Positions 44,762-56,165 of a stretch of 64,000 bases of DNA are shown here, in pieces. Numbering within the stretch: the stretch's first letter is position 1; each line of letters starts with the position of its first letter. The notes under the pieces were generated by a model, which made no database searches, was not told where the DNA came from, and saw nothing but the letters and a program-made list of their open reading frames with translations. A program made the position numbers and the translations under genes. Source of the stretch: Limanda limanda (lineage: Eukaryota > Chordata > Actinopteri > Pleuronectiformes > Pleuronectidae); contig NC_083638.1 in the NCBI RefSeq assembly GCF_963576545.1, positions 10,424,522 to 10,488,521 on the forward strand, in the 5' to 3' direction.

Positions 44762-47203
44762 CTCCTCTTCCTCTTTATTCTTTTCCTTGAAAAACATATT
44801 AGTTTGCTTTATTCTCTAAGTGTGTATTCTACTGGATATTGAGTCAGGAAACAGCCCATCAAACTAATGTTTGAGAGATCATTGTTCACAGACGTACTAT
44901 TTGGACTAAATTACAGTGTTATTTTCCAAGACAAATGATTATAATTTTCATATTTTTTAAATGTACTTGAGACAAATGTCATTTTAACAGCCTCACTATT
45001 TTACTCGCTCTGTGGTTTGATAAAAGAGAGTGTACTTGACATTATTAAAGACAGAAGCCTCTCTGCATGCGCATTAAGTCTCCGTACCAATTTTGCCATG
45101 AATTGTGGTCACCCTGGGTGAGTGTTCATTCTGCTCCTGCCATGTTAAGGTGCACTGCAGATCCATTCATATTTTTAGTGCTAATACAATTTGAGACAAC
45201 CATACCTTGAAGACTTGAAGTCTCTCTGATGTTTTAGCACTATAGGTCTTATGACTAGCAGGACTTTTTTATTGGATGCCGGAGCTCGGAGATGATTGAT
45301 ACTTAGAAAGTGACCCTTAAGATGAAAGCCACTGATGAGTCAGGGCTGGAAATCCTCAGAGCTAAATGTCCTCCACGCTGCAAAGGAACGACTTTGTCCT
45401 CAGCTGCAAAAAAGATTTGGATGGAGGTCAATCCTGAATCTTTTATTGTTGGTTTTAATATCTGAATTGCCTTGTGACACATGGGCCCTCTGCAAAAGGA
45501 CAAGTGGAATTTCTAAAAACTTCTGGAAAGTGAGGACTCGACTAGTTTCATTTTGGTGATATCATACATTTTGACTTTCATATTACAAGTGCCCCTGGTT
45601 CTGTGCACATTGTTTAGATACAATCAGTGAAAGAAGACAATGAGGCCCAAATCAAACTATTGTTCTATATTCTATATCATTATATATTCCACAACCCTCA
45701 ATATTTAACCAAATTGCATGAGAAAATGCTATATTTTTATCTTATGGTGTTTGTGTTTCCTGAAGACGTTTCATCTCATCCAATGGGCTTCTTTAGTTAC
45801 TCTGAACCAAAGGTGCCATGACCTGTTTTCCACCACAACCTCTGAAATAACAGTATGATATTACTCGTACTCACTACAGGAAAAGTAAAAGATATGAAAA
45901 GATTAGGATCCACCTAAATGCTGAAAAAGTGAACTTTATACACAAAAGGTTTATTTCACACTGAACAAAAGCTGCAATATTATTTACTTACTTAAACAAA
46001 GTGCCCTTGTTGCCCAAACCCCTGACAGGACAGTGGATGTGAACCGTGGCCTCTGTTGTGACACTTTGGCGCCCACCATCCACCCAAACGCCCTCTGGGT
46101 GATTTTAATGTCATCCTTCGTTTATCTATTTATGTATTCATCCATTCAATCATTTAAAAGAAAACTGCCTCATAACACAATAGCCAGCAGTTATGTTGCC
46201 ACCCCGACATAATTGGGAAGACAGCTTATTTGGAAGTGAAAGTATTTTCTTGGCGACGGGTTTGAGATTTTTCAGCATCTATATGTCATTGGATTGAAAA
46301 TATCCCAGTGTCTCTAAGGTGCTTTAGGCTTTCACTGCACAGTATGTTTCTACTATGATCATTATTTTATCCATTCACAGTCCTAGTCATTACTGATTAT
46401 CCCTAAACGCTACTCTGTATGGCTTTAACATGACGTAACACTGTAACAACCAACAAATAGGAGAGCCTGATCCTGCTATACTGTTCTCCGTGTGTCTGTA
46501 ACAATGTACAGAGTCTCGTAGTGAAGCAACCTTGGAGGTGGGATGTCAATCCTACCAGGGCCAGCATTGAGGCAGTGACACTGATAACACTGACAATCAG
46601 AGAATGAATTGGGATGAGAATGAAGCTTTTAGATCCAAGGCTGTTGCATAGGAGGACGGATGGATGGACGCAGTTATGTGATTTAGAGAAGATCTTACTG
46701 TAACATTTGATTTGAGACAACGGTTGAAAAGAAACCCTCAATGGGATCATTCCTCTTTATTCAGTTGTTAAACCTTATTAAAAATGAGTCGCAGGTCAGG
46801 AATCCAACTGCCTTTTGATTAAAATCGTAATTAATTAAAACCCTCATCTGCTTAAGACTAAAAAGTTATTATTATCCTTTTGCCCAAGCGAAATGAAATG
46901 TAGGCTTGTCCTCTTGAACCGTTGTCAACCGGTCTTTTAATCAGTTTGAGGAGAGAAGGGCCCCGTGGTGAGATGGAGTGAGATAGACACGAGTCTCATG
47001 GTTGTGTGTTCTCATATTAAGCCTGTCTGAGGACGCGGCTACTTGTCAGAACAGGTCACTTTAATTGATTTATCTGCTTGGCACAGCTGTGTGCACACTA
47101 CAATCTATCTTGTTTTAGAATGTAATTTTACTGGCTGCATCACAACAGCTCCTTGACAGGAAATCAATACATGGCATATATATACCGTCCAAAAGTCTGA
47201 GAC
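44760..47203. other. No supported gene; one repeat-like fragment
   Basis: A 115-codon minus-strand frame at 46403-46750 contains a hydrophobic stretch but no recognisable family and no gene context. 45756-45815 resembles a known fish dispersed repeat (separate entry). The rest is unique-looking. Confidence 0.45.
45756..45815 (-). repeat. Possible dispersed-repeat fragment
   Basis: On the minus strand, words like GAAGCCCATTGGATGAGATG then AAACGTCTTCAGGAAA resemble from memory a repeat widespread in fish genomes that carries GAAGAAGCC, TTGGATGAG and GAAACGTCTTC in that order. Only about 60 bp is recognisable. Source family not assigned. Confidence 0.32.
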
Positions 47204-47219
47204 GACTTTCCCATTCACC

Positions 47220-47272
<53 letters not shown>

Positions 47273-47278
47273 AAAGTC
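47204..47278. repeat. (AT)n microsatellite flanked by 8-bp inverted arms
   Basis: A pure AT run at 47222-47270 (about 24 units) is bracketed by GACTTTCC (47204-47211) and its exact complement GGAAAGTC (47271-47278), so the whole stretch can fold as one hairpin or cruciform. The left flank ACCGTCCAAAAGTCTGAGAC (47184-47203) resembles a word I associate with dispersed fish repeats. Confidence 0.85.
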
Positions 47279-48383
47279 TTTACCTTGGCTCATTGAATGG
47301 ACATAATGGTGTAGACGGCTCGGTTCTTTCCTTCCACTCTCTGACCTTCACACAGATTACTGAATATTTTGCCCATTGCTTGTCAAGGTCGCGCCATTTT
47401 TCTGATGCGAACTAGTCACCAACCGCTATCAGGCGGTTTTCCTTTACCTCTGTCGTTACCATCTAGCAGTGAACCTGCCAGGGTGAGAAGTATTATACAC
47501 ATCACTACCCTCTCAAATAGAGACAGGAGCAAGAAACCGGCTCGGTGCTGGTGAGAGGAGATGGAGCTTCACACTTTCCTATTCTGTCTCAGGAGAAAGT
47601 GATCTGAATTCATCTGAACAAGGATTCCTCTCCTTTTTTTGTGCTTACAGGAGCTTGTACCAGAGTACCTGGTTTCCAGGGTGCCTGCTGGAACACTGAG
47701 TGTGCTAAAAGATCTGCCAGTCATTGTTAGCTTTGTGTTGGCTAGGACCAGCCTTTATACAATAAATGATTAATCCCCGCAAATTTAGAAAAAAATTAAA
47801 GCTAGTTTGCTGGGATGCATGATGGCTGTTCTTAAGACCTTTTGACTCCTATAGCCCAGTTGTGCTGAAATTCTGAAAATGGTTTTACAAAATGGGCCAA
47901 CAGGATTTAAAAAAAATGTATACTTAACTTAAAGCATTTTGAAACTGATGCCTGAGAAATCCAAAGGAGACCATGACGTCGGGGGAGATATTTTACAACT
48001 ATTATACAGGAGTTTATTGTCCTTTGAAAAGGAGCAAACTCTGGTGTCCATGGTTATAATGATATTAAGGAAATATTGTGTATAGTGCAGCAAGGTTGGG
48101 GATGGACAAGTAGGCCACTGTTTCTACAAGAAACAGATGTTTATCGCTATTTCATTAGTCTACTGCCATATATCAACCTTAGCTTTGTGCATCTTATTAT
48201 AATCGTTGGTATGGAAGTTTCCTGGAAGCCGGTGAAAGGAGAAATCATGCAGCAGCTGATGTCTTATGCAGAAGATTTTAGATATGAAAGTCGCTAAGCG
48301 TAGACTCTGCAATCTACTGTTGTAGTATCTGTGGTATCTGTGGATCTGTTAGCACTATTCTCCTATACAGATATAATATACAT
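47279..48383. other. No supported gene; weak exon candidate inside
   Basis: 47651-47773 is an open stretch after an acceptor-like signal, treated as a weak candidate in the findings. Otherwise short ORFs and unique-looking AT-rich sequence. Confidence 0.45.
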
Positions 48384-48405
48384 TATATATATATATATAT
48401 ATATA
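48384..48405. repeat. (TA)n microsatellite, short
   Basis: About 22 bp of TA in an AT-rich context, preceded by ATATAATATACAT. Confidence 0.88.
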
Positions 48406-51400
48406 ACATATAGTGGCATATAGAGTAATGTGTGAGCATTATCAACCTGTACAGCTAATCAATAAGTGGTTGTTCCACAATCTGAAGCTCCCTTCCATAA
48501 CACCATTCCTCCCTGCTTTCATATGAATGGTTATTCAAAAGACATCTATACGTAGAGAAATACTTTGAGGTGTTAATACTAACTTATAAAGGTGATAGTT
48601 CGTAATTTTAACATTTAACACATTATCAGTCGCACCTTTCTTCTAAAGTAAGTAATTGTTATATTGAGAATACATTTTGCATAACTCAAATCAGTGAATA
48701 TGTTTAAACCTTCCATTTAAAGGTGTTATTCGTGATCAGATTGAAGACAGATTTTGACCGCACAGAGCACAAGTGATTCCAAACCATGTACAACTGTAAT
48801 GCTAAGTGACGCTGGCAAACGCACAACGCAGTCAAATACTGGACACACATGTTAAGATAATCTTTGTGCACATTTGAATAGAAACTGAGTCTCATTTTAT
48901 TGATAGAATCAGTTTTCCATGCTATTATGAGTAATTCTCTCTGCAGTCTGCTCTGCACTATTCAGGTACTGTTCGTCTATTTTAATCTTCTTGAACCGCA
49001 GCACAATTGGAAGCTTGGATTTACTAATTGTTTCATAAAATGGTAATAATGAGCCATTATTAATGAAAACAAAAATCACCCTTATCTGCTGCATAAGCTC
49101 TGAGTTGCAGGAGAGAAAATCCTGCTGTATCTTTCTCTTCGGCTGATGATTGGATCGATAAGATAATGGAAATGATAATTTCGCCATCTGGAACAGATGG
49201 ATACAGAGAAGCGGAGAGTAGAAGAATCTAAAAGTGTTTCACTGCAATTTCTTAGCCTGTATCTGTGTAATTTCCCTGGAGCTAAGTAGACCCGTCAGTG
49301 TCCAGCTTGCTCTCTCCCTTCATTGCACTCACACAGGGCCTTCTCCCTCTCCCCAGTACACAATGGCTACGTTTCTGGCTCCGTCCCTCTGGGGGTTTTT
49401 GATTCACTTGAAGAGAGCCGCCAGAACGGACACCTCCAGCGATGGCAGGGCATGGCGTGTCTGTGCAGACCAAACACAGTCTCTGCAGAAAGTCATCTTT
49501 GTTTTAACTGATCAAGCAGCTCAAAGGATGAATACAACACTAGTTCAATATGGATCAGTCATCGTGTTCAGAGGAGGATTATGATGATAACTGTGGAGGC
49601 CTTTCATTGATGTGACTCTTGTACTTCCTGTATATTATCAGTTGTCATTCAATGTAATTTTGTTTTGATTATCCAAAATTCTCTGTGCTTAGGTTCAAAA
49701 GCTGCAGCATTGTACAAGAGAACATTGTCATCTCACTGTAGTATGCAGTCAATGTACTTATTTGCACTGAATCCCCACAGTTTTATACTTCGCTGCCTTT
49801 GAAATGATAATACAAAAAAATAATAAAGGAGGGAAAAGAACAACTACAACATTAAAAAAAAAAAACAGCTCCAAGAAATCAGTCTTAATATAGCAATAAA
49901 TTGCAGCGGCTCGCAAAGCTAAATGAAAAAAAGAAAAAAAAGGCATAGGTTTGAAATTCCCCAGCTTGTTTGTCTGGCTGAGCGGTCTTAATTTGGTTGT
50001 ATTGCATTTATGCCTCGTGGTTGATACTGAGCAAGATGAATCATTGTAAAGTATGAGCCAGATCAGCTGCTTGTTTCCTGGAGGTAAAAGCTTGTAAGAC
50101 CTTCTGGTAAATACACCCAGAAGAGAGAGAGAGCATGTCCCCGGAGACAAAGAGGAGTAAAAGCAGGATAGAACGATAGAGGGGTCGTGGTAAAGAGGAT
50201 GATGCATGTTCCCCTACTTTTGTTTGATTCCCGATAGAACATATCCTGTTGTGTTTGTGCGCAACTTTATGATCATACGAATTTTCCATTTACCACAGGG
50301 TGAAAGGAAGGGGAGATTAGAGGAGCTTAATAAAGTGTGGCAACGTGGATGGTCTTGCTATACAGTACAGGATGTGATTAACTATCTTTAGGAAGTCACC
50401 TTTTTTTTGCCAGGCCTTAATCTCCTGCCTGTCATCCAGATCATCTAAAAGTGCTAAGAGGCTGACCCCCCCCACCCATCCAACCCACCCACCGTGTCTG
50501 AAATCAGAGCAAGATCTTTGCAGTTGTAGCAAATCTCCGAGGCTAGCTAATACCCTCTGTACAAACTGCGGGTTTCTGATAATGCCTTGCAAAATCTTTC
50601 ATCTTGACGTAAGCTGGCATATGCTGAGTGGCTCCACGTGTTTATCTTAAGGCAACAAAAGCAGGGGCCAAAACATGTAAGGTAATCACTTCAAAGACCT
50701 CTGTGCTCGACTCCGGCGTTAGATCCTGTTTTCTTTCTAATCAGCCGTTGACCGTGCAGGCATTGTGTGCATCTGAAATGAGTTTACAAGACGTGGCTAC
50801 AGTATGGTGGGAAAAGCAAATTGGGTCTTTGCTCCTGAGAAATGTCGTGCAAGGAAACAAGCTTTGTAAAGCAAGCCGCAAATTAGCCGGCGCTTTGATG
50901 ACCTTCTTTTGAGCAACCAGCCGAATATTGACATGAATAATGACACGGGGATGACAAACCCGGATAAAATCTGTAACATATCTGTCCAACATATCTGTTT
51001 CCCATATGCAAATGTAACCCACAGCAATCGCAGCAGCGTGTGTGTGTGTTCAGTTTCTGTAGTTTCTCTTTCGCTTTCATCTTTTGGCACCCTAAAAATA
51101 CGTAGCTTATCTTCAAAATGTATTCACTTGCATCTCTCTCATCTAGAGGGCAGATGAAGATCAGGCTCCCCACCCCTGTGAAATAAAACATAGCACACGA
51201 GGCGTTGCCAGGCAAAAACCGAACGGCAAATTAGATTATTTCAGTAAACGCTGAAACAACCAGTGTCTTAAGACAAGACTTTTTTTCTTTTTTTCCTTTT
51301 ACCCTCTCGCTCTCGGTAAGGTTCACATGAACAGAGCGTGAGGTGAAAGACAGACAAATGTGACAGGGCATGAACCTCCCCTGTTGAGTAATGGAATTAA

Positions 51401-51457
51401 ATGACAGCTCTTGAGCGAGGAGGGGATGCAGAGAGGGAGCGAGAGCAAGGGGGGAGA
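48406..51457. other. No gene seen; A and C tracts, candidate regulatory words
   Basis: A runs near 49853-49864 and 49925-49941, and C-rich text near 50466-50476. Longest ORFs are 149 codons (minus, 49758-50207, rich in low-complexity Phe/Leu) and 116 codons (plus, 49234-49584), neither with a recognisable domain. 50628-51020 is low in simple repeats and ends with a perfect octamer ATGCAAAT at 51006-51013, the POU/Oct core. Confidence 0.42.
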
Positions 51458-51475
51458 GGGGGGGGGGGGGGGGGG
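51458..51475 (+). repeat. 18-base G homopolymer
   Basis: Eighteen consecutive G residues, preceded by GGGGGG at 51449-51454 and a GAGGGAGCGAGAG purine tract. Potential G-quadruplex on the plus strand. It is also a likely site of assembly or length error. Confidence 0.95.
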
Positions 51476-52998
51476 ATTTTGTCCAGCCAGGAAATTGAAG
51501 CCATCACAAGCAAATTGAGTTCAGGTCCTTTTGGTGGGCAAGAGCAGACCAATCAATTTGGACTACTACTCAGTGCCTGTCAGCCTCACAGAAGGACACC
51601 TTGGCATCCAATAATAGAAGCACAGTAAACAACTGAAGTCCTGGCTCAGTTAGTCTCAGCTAACAGCTAGCTATCCATAGTAATTTCTCCCCAGGGGAAA
51701 CAAATATATGGTAGTGGTGTACGTCCTCCTTATATGAGATAAAGAAATTGTTGCACTGCAGTGTGATTGTGTGGACGGCGGGTAATGGCTGCCAAGATGA
51801 AGGTTGGACCAATTCCTCTAACTGCGGCGTCCTTTTGTCGTATGATTGAAGAAACGGATGCTCGTTATGAGATGAAACAATAAAATCTTTCACCTTCACT
51901 GCTCAAAGGACTCAAATAAGGCCGAGGGAGAGTCTTTGCTAGTGAATAAACCTATCGAAGCCTCTCTAGGCTGGAACCACATCTAGGTTGGTTGTTTGGC
52001 CTTTCCCTTGTGCTAATCTTTGGACAGTGACACAACAATCTTGCTAATTATCTCGATTACACAGCAGGAACGCAGTACATCTCAGTTCTGAGGCAACAGC
52101 CGACGAGGGGTGGAATCATACAACCCCAAAGGCCTAATTATCTCTGTTGGTTCCCAATTAATCCATTAAGTTGTTTTGGCTCGACTGCGAGACCTGAGGC
52201 GCCGGTTTATATTCCAATACGTTGCACCGTCACATAGCAAGGTTACGTGAGCTTTTTGTTTTGTTGTAATTCAATGTTAAAACTGGGACGCCGTGCCCTT
52301 TCTATTACCTTAGAGTGCCTTCACAGACATATCCAGGGATCCGTGATGAGTTGAATCCTCAACCTTTCCCCAGAATACCCTGCGTCAAATAATTAACATT
52401 TACAGTAGTCCAGAGCAACCCTTAAATTTTAGGGCCCCAGTTCTGCTGAAAATACCGCTCCAGACCTTTTATTCCCCTTGTGGAACTCGTCTGTGAAGCC
52501 TCCCAGCCTCCTGCCTCTGCTGGCTTACTTTGATGAGGTTCCCTCGGCTTACCATATGTAAAACTGCTCTGATGGTATTGATGACTGGCAATGCAGTCAA
52601 TAATCATTTATGTGATAAGCCACTGAACTTGTGCGGGAGGCTGAGAAAAGGCTCCGGGGCCAAGACGGGTTATGAGATTCATGGTGATACATTAAGTTTG
52701 TTTACACATTGCCAATGAGCCACTGGAACCGGCTCTTTGAATATTGCAGTCTCTTTAAACTAATCTTCTGACTTTCAGCCTTGGATGTTTTTTTGTTTGT
52801 TTATTTTTACTTCGTCCGCTATGCCATCCCCATTTTTTCTCACACCAATATTGTCTTTCTCCCATTGCTGTTCTGTCATAAATTGGTAACAAGGGATGGT
52901 GAGAGGAAAACCAATAAACATAGCTTTTTTTTATATGACAGTGGCGGTGCTGTGTCCCAGTTGAAATATTATTTGGCAGGTTGGTCCCCAGTGAGCAC
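51476..52998. promoter_or_regulatory. Candidate regulatory stretch with repeated homeodomain-type words
   Basis: Seen: the 11-mer CTAATTATCTC occurs twice, at 52044-52054 and 52134-52144, exactly 90 bp apart, followed by CAATTAATCC near 52154-52163. ACCAATCAATTTGG lies near 51549. The segment has almost no simple repeat, and the longest frame is 79 codons with no domain. Known: TAATTA and TAATCC are homeodomain cores. Inferred: one or more enhancers. It could also be ordinary intronic DNA with a chance repeat. Confidence 0.28.
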
Positions 52999-53011
52999 AT
53001 GCAAATTTGCA
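52999..53011. promoter_or_regulatory. POU-type palindrome
   Basis: ATGCAAAT is followed without a gap by its partial mirror, giving the perfect 12-bp palindrome TGCAAATTTGCA at 53000-53011. The left half is the canonical octamer. This resembles a double POU-factor site; binding is inferred only. Confidence 0.3.
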
Positions 53012-55805
53012 AACACTTATATACCAGTAGTGCACAGACTGTGCCATTTAGTTTTCTTTTATATGGATAGGGAATGGAGGTACCCAGCTTTACAAAAAAC
53101 AGCTGAGCTTGTCGTACAGTTTATGTAACGCGAAGACGTCCTTGTTTTGCTCTCTCTGGGGATTTCATTGCTAGATGTGTAATAAGTTATTGCTCCAGGA
53201 AATTCTTCAAAAGCAAACATTATTTTGAGTGTATATCCGCAGCTTGTAAGACATATATCTCTGTGCCGAACTCAAAATTCTACTGAGTAATATTTGGGTT
53301 TGTGTGACAAGCCTGCAGCCTAAACCAGTAATGGTTCTTCTGACATACTGTGGCTTTAGAATTTCTAAGCATTGCAGGGACGCAGTTTAAATGGGTCCCT
53401 TAACGTTGTGAGACAGGTAAATGTATGACTATTGACATCTGTTCAAATTGTCACACAGAAAAAAGGTATTTTCTGCCATGCTAGCAATTCCATTACTGAT
53501 TTTAACTGAGGGAATAAGTGCTGGGAGCTGCCGTTCCTTAGAGATGCTATTATTCCTGAACTAAATTCCATTATATACCTTACAAAATCTAGCTGCATAA
53601 ATTGACTCCGTCAGCTTTTTTTACTTGCAATGGGAGACACTTCTATGTTAAGATTTTGGCCCTGGGAAAGTCCACAATTTAGATATAGTAGCAGTTTCCA
53701 GATTTCTCAAATAATATCATTTTGAATTCCACAATTAGCAGTACACTTCTAAGTGTTTTTTTTATGTCTTACATTTGGATTTAAAGAGAAACCTCTGAAT
53801 AAACCAGAAGTGAAGAAGCCTCTCGTGTCTGCCTGTGTGTCGAGGGAATTTTGCCCTGCTTCACGCTGTGTTGCACATTCACACCTGTCTTCAGAGACTA
53901 CGCCTGGTTTGTCCCATACGTCGCTGTGATGGTGTAATGTTTTAATTAAAATGGGAAATTGTGTGTTTTGAAAAACTAATACTTGATTGACATGGCTTTG
54001 ATTATGAATGTGATTTTATTGGTTTTTATCTCTAAACTTTATTTAGAGCTAGGAAACAATAACCATTATTGTGTTGACTGCTAACAACTTAATACATTAC
54101 TGTCACTGTAGTGCTACAGTGTATTATTAAGGATGATATAATATGTCAGAGCAGTTATATGGCTAAAGCTAGTAGCTGTGCAGTCCTTTTCCACAGAGTT
54201 GCATGGCAATATGATGCAGTGTGAATGCTGAACATATAATACTTTATAAACCTCATCATCATACAAATGGTCAGAGGTTATACAAAATCCCTTGTAGGTG
54301 TTCAGCTATAAATAGAAAGCTGTTTAGTGCATGCATTGTGTATTAATTTATTATTATTTTTTAATAATCTTTCATGGAGACACACGAGTAATCTTTGGCC
54401 TGTTCAGCTTAGATGAGGACCACTGGGCAAAGTGCCTTGTTGGCTGTTAAGTTGATGGCTGCAGAGATTGAGCATTGCTTTGCACAGATGATCCGTCATC
54501 CTCATTTACAAAGCTCCACTGACACTGAGTATTACTGTAATTCCTCATTTGTCCCTGCTGGCTCGCCTCCACATTACCCTGCTATGTACCTATCAGATCT
54601 ACTTCACCCATCAAAGACATTATCAAGCAAGCGCCCCGCCTTAAACTCCAACAATTGGAAATGGAAACACGCCTCTGTGTGACATGTGACATGAATTGCT
54701 TAGTGGTATTACAGTCGAGTACACGAGTCTACCTGCTCAACCTGACCACCGGTATTAAAGACATGGCCGTCACACACACAAGCCTCTCTCCCGCTGTGGG
54801 AAATCAGAGGATCTGGCCTCGGGCTATTGGTGTAAATATTGAGAATCAGAAGCTGTGGCTGAGTGGGTCACAAAACACGGCGAGAGAGCCAGAAAAAACG
54901 ACCAAATAAGAGAACAAAAGGAAAAGATGAAACGTGAACAGGAAGAACAGAGTCGGTGGGTAGTGTCGGGGAATAGGTGGGTGGGCTGAGCTTCCCAGCA
55001 TGCTCTGAGGCGATGCATTTATGGACATGAGTGAGAGTTAAATTGTCACTCTATAGGTGGTCCTTAGTTTTACTGTTTCGATAGTTTGCTGTGTATTTTA
55101 CACTGTGAGAGATGTTGAAGGCATGCAATAGAGCTAATTCCTCCAGTTTAGGTCCAGAATAGCACATTGGATTTGTACTCAAACCAACCTGGGGCCACGT
55201 GAGGGTTTTGAAACCGGGCAAGCCTGTGCAGGAAGGCGCCAGCGGTACTGGATAACACCAATAATCAGGGAAGTTGTTGAGGGCAAAGAAGGTGACACCA
55301 GTGATGTCACTGAGACACTCGAGTTATAGACCTGTTTTGTTGAAGCTTCTTTTGAGTGTTGGAGCAGGTCGATATTTTATTGGGATATAACGTTGCTCTC
55401 GCTCTACATTATTGAAGGGGACCCTCCTGTGCAACTAGGCCAGGAATGGTGGGGAGGCTTCAGCTGAACTGACAGAAGAGACAGTGGTTCTCCACAGGAG
55501 ATCTACAGCAAAACCTTACAGTTGTTCAGTGGAAAACCTCGCAGCATGGAAAGTGCTTGTAAAGTTAAAGCCAACTGTCATACCAGGAAGCTTCTGCACA
55601 GTTAAGTGATCGACCCAGTGAATTCTAACAAGGAAGCCTCACCAGCTGCAGAGATGGAAGGAACGGGATAGAAATGTTTAAGAATAGGACCGGCGTCGTT
55701 TCAGTATTTTGCTATTTTCAGTCATCTAAGTGGATCGGTGTAATGGAGTTGCTGCTTATTGAGGACAGTCAGTTGAAGTGACATGGGTGCATTCAGGTAG
55801 TAATG
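53012..55805. other. No gene seen; low-repeat sequence
   Basis: Mostly unique-looking. 54400-54860 is notably free of simple repeats, with two overlapping plus-strand frames (89 and 84 codons) of no recognisable family; it is a further candidate for cross-species conservation. 55030-55800 has no ORF over 60 codons and no simple repeat. It may belong to the same old repeat as 55930-56165, but I cannot show this. Confidence 0.42.
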
Positions 55806-55834
55806 GGTTCCTCCGGGGACAAGCCGGAGGAACC
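55806..55834. other. Perfect GC-rich hairpin
   Basis: GGTTCCTCCGG (55806-55816) and its exact complement CCGGAGGAACC (55824-55834) enclose a 7-base loop GGACAAG. It is GC-rich in an AT-rich setting, but no T tract follows. It lies about 100 bp before the repeat at 55930. A Helitron 3' hairpin was considered, but no CTRR end follows at the expected distance. Confidence 0.85.
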
Positions 55835-55929
55835 TGTGGTCTCATCTCACTTTGCATGACACGGAAATCAACCAGCATCCGTTAGGAAACTGATGATCTG
55901 GATTAGTCTTTTAAAACCTTTTAGATATT

Positions 55930-56165
55930 TACATTTACTCATTTGGCCGATGCTTTTATCCAAAAGGCGACAACACAAAAGCATCAGGACAGAAGAAAGA
56001 CCTTTAAGGAAGTACTAAGCTAAATCTGATCAATAACACATAGTGTAGGCGCTCAGGAAAGAAGTGCACTATTTGTAAAGTGCACAGTAAGAGCTAGTTA
56101 GGCGTGTTAGGGCGTTAGGAGAGCAGGTGTTCTCCGGGGAGATGAGTCTTCACAAGGCGGCAGTG
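55930..56165 (+). mobile_element. Teleost dispersed repeat (ATTT.GC.GA.GCTTTTATCC type)
   Basis: TTTACTCATTTGGCCGATGC followed by TTTTATCCAAAAGGCGAC resembles a word set very common in fish genomes (CATTTAGCAGACGC then TTTTATCCAAAGCGACTTAC). Further right, GTGTTAGGGCGTTAGG, then GCAGGTGTTCTC and GATGAGTCTTCA, match from memory the later part of the same repeat in the same order. Edges and class were not established, and no coding frame is present. It is diverged, hence probably old. Confidence 0.6.

Noticed and set aside
46403..46750. 115-codon minus-strand membrane protein
   Set aside because: One hydrophobic stretch only, no family resemblance and no gene context; compatible with chance in AT-rich DNA.
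49758..50207. 149-codon minus-strand ORF
   Set aside because: Its Phe-rich part is the complement of A runs; no recognisable domain.
52781..53128. 115-codon plus-strand ORF
   Set aside because: Starts in a T-rich low-complexity tract giving Phe/Tyr/Val and has no domain; the interval is better explained by AT-rich non-coding sequence with a POU-type palindrome.
55806..55850. Helitron 3' terminus
   Set aside because: The hairpin is good, but no CTRR terminus follows within the usual distance and no TC-starting 5' end was found.
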